The notes under the pieces are model-generated. The model worked only from the letters and a program-made list of their open reading frames with translations, made no database searches and had not been told where the DNA came from. Below, piece by piece: positions 18,005-26,743 of a DNA stretch of 64,000 nucleotides; positions within the stretch are counted from its first letter, which is position 1, and the number at the start of each line of letters is the position of its first letter. The position numbers and the translations under genes are program-made. This DNA comes from Longimicrobium sp. (GTDB lineage: Bacteria; Gemmatimonadota; Gemmatimonadetes; Longimicrobiales; Longimicrobiaceae): positions 1 to 64,000 of the forward strand of contig DASVWD010000072.1 of NCBI GenBank assembly GCA_036389795.1. The letters run 5' to 3'.

Positions 18005-19237
18005 TCAGCGCCTCCCGTCGAAGTACAGGCGGCCGTTGACGTTCTCGTTGGCGTAGATCTCCGTGTAGAGCTCGGCGACGTCGGGCTCGGGGCTCTTCTC
18101 GGCGAACTCGGCGGCCTCCTCGGAGATCTTCTTCACCTCCTCGTCCATCTTCTCCAGCTCGTCCTGCTGCAGGATACCGGCGCGGGCGAGCAGGTCGGCG
18201 TAGATGCGGATCGGGTCCTTCGCCTTCTCGGCCTCCACGTCCTCCTTGGTGCGGTAGACGCCCGAGACGGGGTCCGACATCGAGTGGCCCACGAAGCGGT
18301 AGGTGCGCGCCTCGATCAGCGTGGGACCCTCGCCGCGGCGGGCGCGGTCGTGCGCCTCCTTCGCCACGCGGTACATGTCGAGCACGTCCATCCCGTCGGC
18401 CACCGCGCTCGGCATGGCGTAGGCGCTGGCCTTCTGCCAGATGTCGTAGAGGCTGGCCGCGCGCTCCCAGGCGGTGCCCATCCCGAAGCGGTTGTTCTCC
18501 ACGATCAGCACCAGCGGCAGCTTCCAGAGCGCCGCCATGTTCAGCGACTCGTGGAAGGCGCCCTGGTTCACCGCGGCCTCGCCGCAGTACACCTGCATCA
18601 CGCGGTCTTCCTGGCGGTACTTGATCTTCCACGCCACGCCCAGCGCCAGCGGGATCTGGCCGCCCACGATGCCGTGCCCGCCCAGGTAGTTGTGCTCGGC
18701 GCTGAACATGTGCATCGAGCCGCCCTTCCCCTTGCTGCACCCGTCGGCGCGGCCGTACAGCTCGGCCATCACCGCGCCGGGGCTGATGCCCACCTGCAGC
18801 GCGTGCGCGTGCTCGCGGTAGGCGGTCATCACGTAGTCGTCCTTGCGCAGCGCGTGGATGGCGCCGGTGGCCACCGCCTCCTGCCCGATGTACAGGTGGC
18901 AGAACCCGCCGATCTTCCCCAGCGCGTAGCTCTCGGCCGCCTTCTCCTCGAAACGCCGCGCCAGCAGCATGTCCCACATCATCTGCCGGAGCTGCTCCCT
19001 GGGCAGCCCCTGCAGGCGCTCCTCGTCGGAGAGCTCCGGCTTCTCCTCCTGCTGCCAGGCGCGGTCGGGCGCGGGGGACTCGCCCTTGCTCTCGTCCTCG
19101 CGCGGCCCGTGCGCTTCGGCGCGCGCCTCGGCCTGGGCCTGGTCTTCGGGCGCCTCGGTCCCGGCGGTCTGCGCCCCCGCCTGAGCCTGGTCCTCGGGCG
19201 CTTCGGTCTCGACGGTATGGGTCCGCTCTTCAGCCAT
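18005..19237 (-). CDS. pdhA: pyruvate dehydrogenase E1 alpha subunit
   Basis: The 410-aa protein binds thiamine diphosphate and decarboxylates pyruvate with PdhB. Family marks are LYIGQEAVATGAI (about 105), YREHAHAL, GGSMHMF and ENNRFGMGT. The magnesium/TPP motif, normally GDG...N, reads CGEAAVNQGAFHES, so the usual Asp-Gly is Glu-Ala. The first 75 residues are an acidic extension with a tandem TEAPEDQAQA repeat and are absent from most homologues. The start overlaps the end of the Uma2 gene by eight bases. Confidence 0.93.
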   Translation of the reverse strand: MAEERTHTVETEAPEDQAQAGAQTAGTEAPEDQAQAEARAEAHGPREDESKGESPAPDRAWQQEEKPELSDEERLQGLPREQLRQMMWDMLLARRFEEKAAESYALGKIGGFCHLYIGQEAVATGAIHALRKDDYVMTAYREHAHALQVGISPGAVMAELYGRADGCSKGKGGSMHMFSAEHNYLGGHGIVGGQIPLALGVAWKIKYRQEDRVMQVYCGEAAVNQGAFHESLNMAALWKLPLVLIVENNRFGMGTAWERAASLYDIWQKASAYAMPSAVADGMDVLDMYRVAKEAHDRARRGEGPTLIEARTYRFVGHSMSDPVSGVYRTKEDVEAEKAKDPIRIYADLLARAGILQQDELEKMDEEVKKISEEAAEFAEKSPEPDVAELYTEIYANENVNGRLYFDGRR

Positions 19238-19910
19238 GTTCTCTATCTCTCGAACCGGGGACTGCTCGGGTTCGGGGGGACGGCCGGGCGCGGGTTCCGG
19301 CCGGCTTCGGTTCCTGCAGAACGCCCGCGTAGATGTCGGCGAGCGGGACGGCGCATCCGATGGAATCCAGCCGCAGGACCGCCTCCGTGCCCTGCAGCGG
19401 GAGCAAGGAATGCCACTCGCCGTCCGGACCGCGGCGGTGCACCTCGACGACGGGGGAAGACTGCGACACGAACACGATTTCCTGCAGCGACTCCACGCGG
19501 CGGTACGCCGCGAACTTCCAGCCGCGGTCCTTCTTCTCCGTCGTGCGGGAGAGCACCTCGACGACTGCGGTCGGGTTCACCAGGACGTCGACTTCCGCGT
19601 CCTGATAGATCGCCCTGCCGCATACGACCACCACGTCGGGATACACGTACCTGCGCCCCGCGTCGAGCTGCACCCGCATGTCGTGCGCGTGCAGCTCGCA
19701 TCCGCGCCCGGCGAGCTGGTTCCCGAGCAGCCGCATCAGGGCGGTGCAGATCAGGCTGTGGGGACGCGAAGCGCCGCCCATCGCCTCGATCTCGCCGTCG
19801 TTGTACTCGCGCTTGTACTCGGCCGCGCGCTCGCGCACGAGGTACGCCTGCGGCGAGAGGCGGTACGGCTTCGGCTCAGGGGTCGTCGGCTCGTCGGTCG
19901 TGGTCGACAC
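19230..19910 (-). CDS. Uma2 family (DUF820) endonuclease-like protein
   Basis: The 226-aa protein has the Uma2/DUF820 PD-(D/E)XK-like core: YVYPDVVVVCG (about 104-114), then PTAVVEVLS and KDRGWKFAAYRRVES with the expected Asp, Glu and Lys. The family is abundant in environmental bacteria and of unknown function. GTG 19910 has GGAGG about ten bases upstream. It lies between lipA and pdhA and its TGA overlaps the pdhA start, so it is co-translated with pyruvate dehydrogenase genes although it has no known role there. Confidence 0.88.
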   Translation of the reverse strand: MSTTTDEPTTPEPKPYRLSPQAYLVRERAAEYKREYNDGEIEAMGGASRPHSLICTALMRLLGNQLAGRGCELHAHDMRVQLDAGRRYVYPDVVVVCGRAIYQDAEVDVLVNPTAVVEVLSRTTEKKDRGWKFAAYRRVESLQEIVFVSQSSPVVEVHRRGPDGEWHSLLPLQGTEAVLRLDSIGCAVPLADIYAGVLQEPKPAGTRARPSPRTRAVPGSRDREHG

Positions 19911-19933
19911 GGGCGGTTCGCCTCCGGACGGGG

Positions 19934-21064
19934 TCACAGGCTCCCGATCTGCACCAGCTTCGGCCGCGCGGGCGGCGCGCCGGCGAAGGCGGCGCGGGCG
20001 GCGGCCTCGGCGTCGTCGATCACCACGGGCGAGTCCGGGTCGGCCTCCAGGATCTCGGTGATGCGGCCGGGGCCGTCGGGGTCCACCGTGCGCGCCTGCT
20101 CCCGGGCGTGGTACGACGAGCGCACCAGCGGCCCGCTCTCCACGTGCCCGAAGCCCAGCTCCCGCTCGCCGATCTCCTTCCAGCGGCGGAACTCGTCGGG
20201 CGTCACCCAGCGATCCAGCGGCACGTGGTGCTCCGAGGGGCGCAGGTACTGGCCGAGCGTGAGGATGTCCACCGACGCCTCGCGCAGGTCGCGCATCGAC
20301 TGGAAGATCTCGTCCTCGGTCTCGCCCATCCCCAGGATGATGGCGCTCTTGGTGAGCTGCGCCGGGTTCAGCCGCTTGACCGCCCCCAGCAGCGAGATGC
20401 TGCGCCAGTAGCGCCCGCCCGGGCGGATCCACCTCGAGAGCCGCTCCACGGTGTCGATGTTGTGCGCCAGGATCTCGGGGCGCGACTCCACCACCCTGGC
20501 CAGCGCCGCCTCGTCCCCCTTGAAGTCGGGGATCAGCACCTCCACGGTGCACCCCGGCACGCGCTCGTGCACCTGGCGGATCGTCTCGGCGTAGATCGCC
20601 GCGCCGCCGTCGGCGAGCTCGTCGCGGTTCACCGAGGTGATCACCGCGTGCTCCAGCCCCATGGCGGCCACCGAGTCGGCCACGCGGCGGGGCTCGTCCC
20701 GGTCCAGCTCCGTGGGCATCCCGTGCGCCACCGCGCAGTACTTGCACGCGCGGGTGCACACGTCGCCCAGGATCATGAAGGTGGCCGTGCCGCTCTCCCA
20801 GCACTCGCCGATGTTGGGGCAGTGGGCCTCCTCGCACACGGTGTGGAGGCCCTGCGAGCGCATGAGCTGCTGCAGCCGCAGGTAGTTGGGTCCGCCGGGG
20901 GCGCGCACCTTCAGCCACTCGGGCTTGCGCGCGCGGTGCGACACCCCCTCCCAGCCCTCGGGCCGGGGGAGGTTCACCGTCCCCTTGCTCTTCACGATCC
21001 CCGTGTCCTTCCCCTGCGGCGCGTAGCCGGCGGGGGAGGGAGCCTCGGGTGCCTGCGTGCTCAT
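19934..21064 (-). CDS. lipA: lipoyl synthase
   Basis: LipA is a radical-SAM enzyme that inserts two sulfurs into the octanoyl group on E2. The 376-aa protein has both cluster motifs: CEEAHCPNIGEC (auxiliary cluster) and CTRACKYC (radical-SAM cluster), and the C-terminal RSSYHA that contributes a Ser ligand. It is about 50 residues longer than usual, with the extension at the N-terminus. It leads the lipA-Uma2-pdhA operon, which makes sense since PdhC needs lipoate. No lipB or lplA is in the window. The start ATG 21064 has a poor ribosome site. Confidence 0.96.
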   Translation of the reverse strand: MSTQAPEAPSPAGYAPQGKDTGIVKSKGTVNLPRPEGWEGVSHRARKPEWLKVRAPGGPNYLRLQQLMRSQGLHTVCEEAHCPNIGECWESGTATFMILGDVCTRACKYCAVAHGMPTELDRDEPRRVADSVAAMGLEHAVITSVNRDELADGGAAIYAETIRQVHERVPGCTVEVLIPDFKGDEAALARVVESRPEILAHNIDTVERLSRWIRPGGRYWRSISLLGAVKRLNPAQLTKSAIILGMGETEDEIFQSMRDLREASVDILTLGQYLRPSEHHVPLDRWVTPDEFRRWKEIGERELGFGHVESGPLVRSSYHAREQARTVDPDGPGRITEILEADPDSPVVIDDAEAAARAAFAGAPPARPKLVQIGSL

Positions 21065-21323
21065 ATCTGCCGTCTCCCCGTCCGGGCGGCTCGTCCCGCC
21101 CGCGGATGGTCCCTCGTCCGTTTCGGCCGCGGACGCGGGAGCGCAAGTCGAATCCGGACCCGCACATCGCGTTCCGCGCCCGTGTCTGCCGAGCGCGGGA
21201 AGTTACCCCCCGTTCACCCGTGAAGCAACTTCGCGGCGGTGCGAGGGAGGCGCGTGGCGCTCCGGTCCGGCTTGATACCGAGCCCGAGCGAACCCGTTCG
21301 CGCACCTCGTCCCCCCGGCGCTC
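21065..21323. other. lipA upstream region, no gene seen
   Basis: This stretch must contain the lipA promoter. It is GC-rich and I see no convincing -35/-10 pair. The reading frames that cross it are antisense shadows or are translated from the neighbouring repeat. Confidence 0.4.
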
Positions 21324-21497
21324 CGCACTTCGCACTTCGCACCGCGGTTTGGGCGTGTCCCTCCGCTACGCTCCGGGCCGGGCTGCGCGCGCCGTAGGGC
21401 ACGATACCACTGTGCCCAACGGCGCCGGGCCCGCGTCGGCCGAAACTGCCCGGCCGCCACGGTCCCGGCCCTGTCGGGCGCGCATCCCTCACGCGGG
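21324..21497 (-). repeat. composite repeat: family A heptamers plus 150-bp repeat R, copy 2
   Basis: Heptamers CGCACTT (21324-21343) run directly into the R unit, which begins GTTTGGGCGTGTCC at 21347 and ends CATCCCTCACGCGGG near 21497. The same junction is seen at 26774 and, in the other orientation, at 40700. It lies just beyond the terminator of the HD-GYP gene at 21583. Confidence 0.8.
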
Positions 21498-21513
21498 TCC
21501 TCTCCAGCGAAAA

Positions 21514-21551
21514 GACGACGGGGCCGCGGAAGGTTCCGCGGCCCCGTCGTC
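21514..21551 (-). terminator. terminator after HD-GYP gene A
   Basis: An 18-bp stem (GACGACGGGGCCGCGGAA and its complement) with a two-base loop is followed on the minus strand by TTTTCG. The core GGGCCGCGGAAGGTTCCGCGGCCC occurs again at 26862 and 28472. Confidence 0.85.
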
Positions 21552-21582
21552 TGGTCGGAGCGGATCGTTCGCCCCGCGGACC

Positions 21583-23205
21583 TCACGCCGCCGCCGGCAG
21601 CTCCTCGTCGTCGCAGCCGAAGTCGAGCGAGCGGAAGACGGCGAACAGCTCCGGGTCGATGGTGCGCCCCGCCTCCGACGCCATGACCTCCAGCGTGTGC
21701 CGGTGCGAGAAGCCGCGCCGGTACGGCCGGTCCGTCGAGAGCGCGTCGTAGATGTCGGCCACGCACAGGATGCGCGCCGAAAGCGGGATCTCCTCGCCCG
21801 CGAGCCCCGCCGGGTAGCCGCCGCCGTCCCACGCCTCGTGGTGGTGGCGCACCATAGGCCGGATGTCCCAGGGAAACTCGATCTCCTCGATCAGCGCCAC
21901 GCCCGCCTCGGGGTGGCGCTGCATCACCTCGCGCTCCTCGTCGGTGAGCGGGCCCGCCTTGTTCAGGATCTCGGGCGGCACCACGATCTTCCCCACGTCG
22001 TGCAGCAGCGCGCCCATGCGGAACCAGAAGAGCGTCTTCTCGTCCATCCCCACCGCCCGCGCCAGGGCGCAGGCGCGGTCGGCCACCCGCTCGCAGTGGC
22101 CCTGCGTGTAGCGGTCGGCCGACTCGATCGACTGGCCCCAGAGGGTGACGATGTGCAGGAAGGTCTCCTCCAGCTCCGCCAGGCGGGCGTCCACGTCGGC
22201 CAGGTCGCGCCGCGCCTGCAGGCGCGAGAAGAGGCGGTGCGAGCGGTTGAGCTCCTGCAGCGTCTCGCGGTGCTCGTGCCGGCACCAGTGCAGCGCGGCC
22301 AGCTCGCGCGCCGCCTCGGCACCCAGCAGCAGGTCGCCGCGCTCGTCCGCGATCTGCGCCGCCGAGCGCAGGTGGCGCTCGGCCGCCGCCCAGTCGCCCG
22401 TCTCGCGCGCCACCATGCCGAAGTGCTTGTGCGTCTCGCCCAGCGCCGACGGGTCGCCCACCGCGCGGGCCAGCGCGTACGCCGCCTCGCACGCGTGCCG
22501 CGCCTCGTCCCAGCGCCGCTGCGCGATCAGCAGCTCGGTGCGGTTGCCCTCCACCCGGGCCTGCGTGGCCGCGTCGCCCAGCGCCACGCACAGCCCCACC
22601 GCATCGCGGTAGGCGCGCTCCGCCGCCCGCCAGCGGCGCAGATCGGTGTAGAGCATCCCCAGGTTGTTGAGCACGTGGGCGGCGTAGAGGTCCTGCCCCA
22701 GCGCCCGGTGCCCGGCCAGGGAGGCCCGGTAGCGCTTGAGCGCCGCCCGGTAGTCGCCCCGGATGTTGGCCACGATGCCGATGTTCTGCTCCAGCATCGC
22801 CAGGAGCCGCGCCTCGCCGGCGGCCGCGGCGGGCCCGAGCGCGCGCAGGTAGAGCGCCTCGGCCGCCTCCAGCTCGCCCTTCTCGCGCGCGATGTTGCCC
22901 TGCAGGTTCAGCGCGTGCGCCACGCCGGCCTGGTCGCCGCACGCCTCGGCCATCGCCAGCGCGGCGGCCGCGGAGTCGGCGGCCGCGCCCGCGTCGCCGT
23001 CGTCCAGGTGGCAGCGGGCGATCCAGCGCAGCAGCCCGCAGGCGAGCGCGCGGTCGCCCCCGGGCCCCAGCGCGTGCAGCGCGCGCTCGTACAGCTCGCA
23101 CGCCTCGGCGCGGCGGCCGTCGCGCTCGGCGGCCTGGCCGTCGGCGACCAGCACGGTGACCGCGGCGGCGGTAGTCGGGCGGGATGCGGGGTGGGTCTTT
23201 CGCAT
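21583..23205 (-). CDS. TPR-HD-GYP protein A (putative c-di-GMP phosphodiesterase)
   Basis: HD-GYP domains hydrolyse cyclic di-GMP. The 540-aa cytoplasmic protein has about eight TPR-like helical repeats (30-340) and a C-terminal HD-GYP domain (about 355-525). The motifs are intact: GALLHDVGKI (HD pair), HHHEAWDGGGYPAGL (GYP) and ILCVADIYDALSTDRPYR. There is no signal peptide or receiver domain, so TPR-mediated protein contact is the likely input. A near-copy is at 28537-30147. It is the last gene of the series starting with the lipoprotein at 25867. No ribosome site is seen before ATG 23205. Confidence 0.92.
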   Translation of the reverse strand: MRKTHPASRPTTAAAVTVLVADGQAAERDGRRAEACELYERALHALGPGGDRALACGLLRWIARCHLDDGDAGAAADSAAAALAMAEACGDQAGVAHALNLQGNIAREKGELEAAEALYLRALGPAAAAGEARLLAMLEQNIGIVANIRGDYRAALKRYRASLAGHRALGQDLYAAHVLNNLGMLYTDLRRWRAAERAYRDAVGLCVALGDAATQARVEGNRTELLIAQRRWDEARHACEAAYALARAVGDPSALGETHKHFGMVARETGDWAAAERHLRSAAQIADERGDLLLGAEAARELAALHWCRHEHRETLQELNRSHRLFSRLQARRDLADVDARLAELEETFLHIVTLWGQSIESADRYTQGHCERVADRACALARAVGMDEKTLFWFRMGALLHDVGKIVVPPEILNKAGPLTDEEREVMQRHPEAGVALIEEIEFPWDIRPMVRHHHEAWDGGGYPAGLAGEEIPLSARILCVADIYDALSTDRPYRRGFSHRHTLEVMASEAGRTIDPELFAVFRSLDFGCDDEELPAAA

Positions 23206-23356
23206 GGTGTGTCGGTCTTGCGTTGGGTCAGACGAGTGCGTCCTCGGCGTTGTTCGTCGCGCCGTCGGACCGCGGGCGGCCGGCGCGCGCGGAGCCCTCG
23301 TTCCGGCCGGCGCGGCGTGCCGCCGCGTCTCCGGGAGAGGGCCCCGCGCTCGAAGC

Positions 23357-24376
23357 CTACGCCGCCAGGGCGGCCAGGCGCGTCTCCACGTCGGCGGCGT
23401 CGGCGCGGGCCCCCAGCTGGCGGAAGCGGCTGAGCGCTCCGTCCCACGCCTCGCGGGCGCGGTGGGCCTCGCCGTAGCGGCGCCACACCTCCCCCGTCTC
23501 GCGCAGCACCTCGGCCAGGAGCAGCGGGTCGCCCACCGGCTCGGCCAGCTCGCGCGCCCGGTCCAGCGCCGAGAGCGCGTCTCCCAGCCTCCCCCGCCGC
23601 TCGTCGACCACGGCGCGGATGCGCAGCGCCTCGGCCATGCGCACGGGGTCGCCGCGGCGCTGCGCCAGGGCGTACGCCCACACGCACCCCACCTCGGCGT
23701 CTTCCAGCCGCCCCGCCCCGATGCGCGCCTGGGCCCGGTTGGCCTCCAGGATCCCCTCCACGGCGCTCGCCTTGCGCGAGCGCGCCAGGGCGATCCCCCG
23801 GGCGTAGACCTCCTCGGCGCGGTCGTGCTCGCCCAGCCGGCCGTGCAGGATGCCCATGCTGTTGAGCACCTCGCAGCAGCCGCACTCGTCCTCCGCGGCC
23901 TCGAACGCCTTCAGGCTCTCCCGCCAGCAGCGGAGCGCATCCTCGTGGTCGCCGCGGATGTCGGCCACGATCCCGCGGTTGTGCTGCACCATCGCCAGCA
24001 GCCGGTTCTCGCCCTCCTGCGCGGCCAGCCGCGCCGCCTCTCGGAAGAACTCCTCGGCCCCGTCCAGGCTCCCGCGCCGCTGGGCAAGAATCGCCAGGCA
24101 GTTGTATCCGTGCGCCCGCGCGGTCACGTGCCCCGCGCGCTCGGCCGCGTCCATGCTCCGCTGGTACCACCGCTCCGCCTCGCCCAGGCTGCCCCGCTCG
24201 CGGTGGACGGTGCCCGTCCAGCGCAGCACGTCGGCCAGCAGGGGCGGGGGCGGCTCGCCCGCCAGGAGGCCCCGGGCCTCCTCGTAGAGCCGGAGGGCGT
24301 CGTCCGGCTCACCCCGCTGCTCGGCCGCCCGGCCCTCCTCCGCCAGGCGCCTCGCTTCGGTGATCGGCTCGCTCAT
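23357..24376 (-). CDS. TPR repeat protein A
   Basis: The 339-aa protein consists almost wholly of tandem TPR units, for example ALRLYEEARGLLAGE, AERWYQRSMDAAERAGHV and RAEEVYARGIALARSR. It has no signal peptide, membrane helix or catalytic domain and should be a protein-protein adaptor. It is closely similar to the C-terminal 330 residues of the protein at 26973-28265, which has an extra zinc ribbon and membrane helix. Its neighbours are HD-GYP gene A (151 bp downstream) and the lipoprotein gene at 24444. Confidence 0.85.
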   Translation of the reverse strand: MSEPITEARRLAEEGRAAEQRGEPDDALRLYEEARGLLAGEPPPPLLADVLRWTGTVHRERGSLGEAERWYQRSMDAAERAGHVTARAHGYNCLAILAQRRGSLDGAEEFFREAARLAAQEGENRLLAMVQHNRGIVADIRGDHEDALRCWRESLKAFEAAEDECGCCEVLNSMGILHGRLGEHDRAEEVYARGIALARSRKASAVEGILEANRAQARIGAGRLEDAEVGCVWAYALAQRRGDPVRMAEALRIRAVVDERRGRLGDALSALDRARELAEPVGDPLLLAEVLRETGEVWRRYGEAHRAREAWDGALSRFRQLGARADAADVETRLAALAA

Positions 24377-24443
24377 CGTTCGTCGCGTTCCAAGGTTTCC
24401 GTTTCCCGGCGCGCACCCCGCGCGCCGGCCCCATGCCCCGGCT

Positions 24444-25097
24444 CTAGCGGCCGGGCGGGGGCGGTTCGATGGGAACGCGGTTCCCGGACGAGCTGATGTA
24501 GCCTCCCCGGAACCCGGTGGTGACCAGGTATCCCGAGAAGTGCTGCACCGACCACTTCATCTTCCGTGCGTTGACGTCCACCGCGCTGGGCATCGTCTCC
24601 TCGATGCGCGCGGTGCCGTTGAAGTTCAGGTACGTCCAGTCCGGGTAGTAGGCGCCCTGCATCGACTGCATGAGCCCCGGGTTCCGGTACGCCTCGGTCC
24701 AGAAGAGGTCCTGCTGCATCTCCACCGAGTCCTGGAACACCAGCCCGTGCGGGTAGAACAGGTACGCCACGTCGGGCCCCGGCAGCGCCACCACCCAGAT
24801 CTGCGTGGGCTGCGCCAGCGCGCCCGGCCAGAACTTGATCTTGAAGCCCACCTTGTGGTCGGCGAACTTCAGCTCGCCGCCCGCGGGGCCGATCACCCCG
24901 CTGAGCACCTGATAGCCGTCCAGCGGGTTGCGGCGCTGCAGGACGTTCACCTCGGCCGGCGGGTCGTAGGTCTCGAGCCGCGGCCCCGCGGGCCCGTCGA
25001 GCGCCGCGCCGGTCGGCGCCGCGAGGTCGCCGCAGCCGAACGCGCCCGCCACCATGAACGCCAGCGCCGAACCGGTGCAGATCAATCCCCTTCTCAT
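24444..25097 (-). CDS. ZU5-like lipoprotein 1
   Basis: The 217-aa protein has a lipoprotein signal (MRRGLICTGSALAFMVAGAFGC, lipidated Cys22). The mature part has a ZU5-like beta-domain (GVIGPAGGELKFADHKV ... FWPGAL ... YPHGLVFQDSVEMQQDL) and a shared C-terminal motif HFSGYLVTTGFRGGYISSSG. It is one of four paralogues in this island (also 25140, 25867, 30260) and is the most diverged of the first three. ATG 25097 has GGAGG five bases upstream. It probably faces the periplasm or cell surface; a binding or sensing role is inference. Confidence 0.8.
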   Translation of the reverse strand: MRRGLICTGSALAFMVAGAFGCGDLAAPTGAALDGPAGPRLETYDPPAEVNVLQRRNPLDGYQVLSGVIGPAGGELKFADHKVGFKIKFWPGALAQPTQIWVVALPGPDVAYLFYPHGLVFQDSVEMQQDLFWTEAYRNPGLMQSMQGAYYPDWTYLNFNGTARIEETMPSAVDVNARKMKWSVQHFSGYLVTTGFRGGYISSSGNRVPIEPPPPGR

Positions 25098-25139
25098 GCC
25101 GTCCTCCGTGCTGTGAGTCGGTTGCCGCGTTGAGCCGGT

Positions 25140-25775
25140 TCAGCGGTCGAACGTGGGGACGCGGTTGCCGGAGGAGCTGATGTAGCCGCCGCGGAACCCG
25201 GTGGAGGACAGGTAGCCCGAGAAGTGGTGGATGTTGAACTTCATCCTCCACCCGTTCACGTCCACCACGGTGGGGCGGGTCTCCTTGATCCGCGCGGTGC
25301 CGTTGCCCAGGTAGGTGACGTCGGGGAAGTAGGCGCCCTCCAGCGCGTCGCGCAGCGCCGGGTTCTGGAAGACCTCGGTGCCCTTCAGGTCCTGCGTGAT
25401 CATCGGGTTGTTGTGGAACACCAGCCCCTCGGGCCCGAACACGTACGCCACGTTGCTCCCCGCCAGGGCGGTGACGGTGATCAGCGTCTTCCTTCCGCCC
25501 GCGATGGAGTTGGCCGGGAAGTCGATGCTGAAGCCCGCCTCGGGGATGGAAATGGTCCCGCCCCCGCGGTCGATGGTGGCCGAGGCGGTGTAGTCGCGCG
25601 CCAGCGGGGTGAGGCGCTGGAGCACGTTGACCTCGACGGGCGGGTCGAAGACCTCCAGGTTCGGGCCGCCGGTGGGGACGAGCTGGCCGCCGCCGGTGGG
25701 GCCGTCGGTGCAGCCCAGCATCCCTGCCGCCGCCACGATCAGCGCCGAGCCGGTGAAGAGCAGTCCGCGTCGCAT
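25140..25775 (-). CDS. ZU5-like lipoprotein 2
   Basis: The 211-aa paralogue has a lipobox (AAAGMLGC, Cys22) and a ZU5-like core: RGGGTISIPEAGFSIDFP (about 73-90) and ITVTALAGSNVAYVFGPEG. The C-terminus repeats HFSGYLSSTGFRGGYISSSG. It is about 75% identical by eye to lipoprotein 3 and lies 42 bp upstream of lipoprotein 1, so the three are likely one transcript. ATG 25775 has GAGGA five bases upstream; the frame extends further but with no ribosome site. Confidence 0.82.
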   Translation of the reverse strand: MRRGLLFTGSALIVAAAGMLGCTDGPTGGGQLVPTGGPNLEVFDPPVEVNVLQRLTPLARDYTASATIDRGGGTISIPEAGFSIDFPANSIAGGRKTLITVTALAGSNVAYVFGPEGLVFHNNPMITQDLKGTEVFQNPALRDALEGAYFPDVTYLGNGTARIKETRPTVVDVNGWRMKFNIHHFSGYLSSTGFRGGYISSSGNRVPTFDR

Positions 25776-25866
25776 TAGGTCCTCGCTGAAAGGGTTGCCG
25801 TGCACTTGTTGCCGGACGAACGACCGTTCCCGCGCGGGTGGGCGCGCGGCTTTCACTGCCCGGGCG

Positions 25867-26496
25867 TTACGGACCGAGGGGCGCCCGCGTCCCCGACGAG
25901 CTGATGTAGCCGCCCTGCCTGCCGGTCGAGGCCAGGTAGCCCGAGAAGTGGTGGATGCCGAACCTCATCTTCCACCCGTTCACGTCCACCGTCGTGGGCC
26001 GCGTCTCCTTGACGCCGGCGGTGCCGTTGCCCAGGTAGGTGGGGTCGGGGAAGTAGGCGCCCTCCAGCGAGTCGCGCAGCGCATGATTCCTGAAGACCTG
26101 CGTGTTCTTCAGGTCCTGCGTGATCCTGGCGTCGCCCTGGAACACCAGCCCCTCGGGCCCGAACACGTACGCCACGTTGCTCCCGGCCAGGGCGGTGACG
26201 GTGATCCGCGCTTCCTCGCCCGGGATCGAGCCGGCGGGGAAGTCGATGGTGAAGCCCGCCTCGGGGATGGCGATGGTCCCGCCGCGCCGGTCGATCACGG
26301 CCGACGCCGTGTAGTCGCGCGCCAGCGGAGCGAGGCGCTGGAGCACGCTCACCGCGACCGCCGAGTCGAAGACCTCCGGGTTCGGACCGCCCGTGGGGGT
26401 GAACTCGCTGCCGTCGGTGGGACCGCCGCCCGTGCAGCCGGCAAGCGCGGCGAGCGCGCAGAGCAGGACGAGCGGGCGCATCTTCCTGGCGGACAT
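25867..26496 (-). CDS. ZU5-like lipoprotein 3
   Basis: The 209-aa paralogue has the signal VLLCALAALAGC (lipidated Cys at about 20) and the same ZU5-like domain and C-terminal HHFSGYLASTGRQGGYISSSG. The start is ATG 26496 (MSARKMRP) or ATG 26481. It is the first gene of the lipoprotein3-2-1-TPR-HD-GYP series. Its upstream region (26560-26670) is unusually AT-rich and has a 59-bp symmetric palindrome that may control the whole series. Confidence 0.8.
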   Translation of the reverse strand: MSARKMRPLVLLCALAALAGCTGGGPTDGSEFTPTGGPNPEVFDSAVAVSVLQRLAPLARDYTASAVIDRRGGTIAIPEAGFTIDFPAGSIPGEEARITVTALAGSNVAYVFGPEGLVFQGDARITQDLKNTQVFRNHALRDSLEGAYFPDPTYLGNGTAGVKETRPTTVDVNGWKMRFGIHHFSGYLASTGRQGGYISSSGTRAPLGP

Positions 26497-26606
26497 TGGG
26501 TCCCTTGTCTCGTTTGGGCGGGAAATCCGAACGAAACCGGCCTGGCGGAGGGGGTGGGAAGGCAATGCCTATGCCGTCGAAAATCCAGTAAAATCGCGGA
26601 TTACCA

Positions 26607-26665
26607 CTGTAAAATGATGATCGCAGGTGGAAAATTGTTTTCCAGCGGAATTCTGAATTTTACAG
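26607..26665 (-). promoter_or_regulatory. nested symmetric operator upstream of the lipoprotein series
   Basis: CTGTAAAAT (26607-26615) and ATTTTACAG (26657-26665) are perfect inverted copies. Exactly between them lies the palindrome GGAAAATTGTTTTCC (26629-26643), with 13 bases on each side, so all parts share one centre at 26636. A further CAGTAAAAT box is at 26586. The area is AT-rich in a 70% GC genome. A related CTTTTACAG box lies at 31075-31083, upstream of the fourth lipoprotein. The regulator is unknown. Confidence 0.55.
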
Positions 26666-26743
26666 CGGGGCCGCAAACAGACCGTTACACCCGCCCGTGC
26701 ATCCGCGCATCGCCGCGTTACACGTCCTCCACGCCATGGCACC

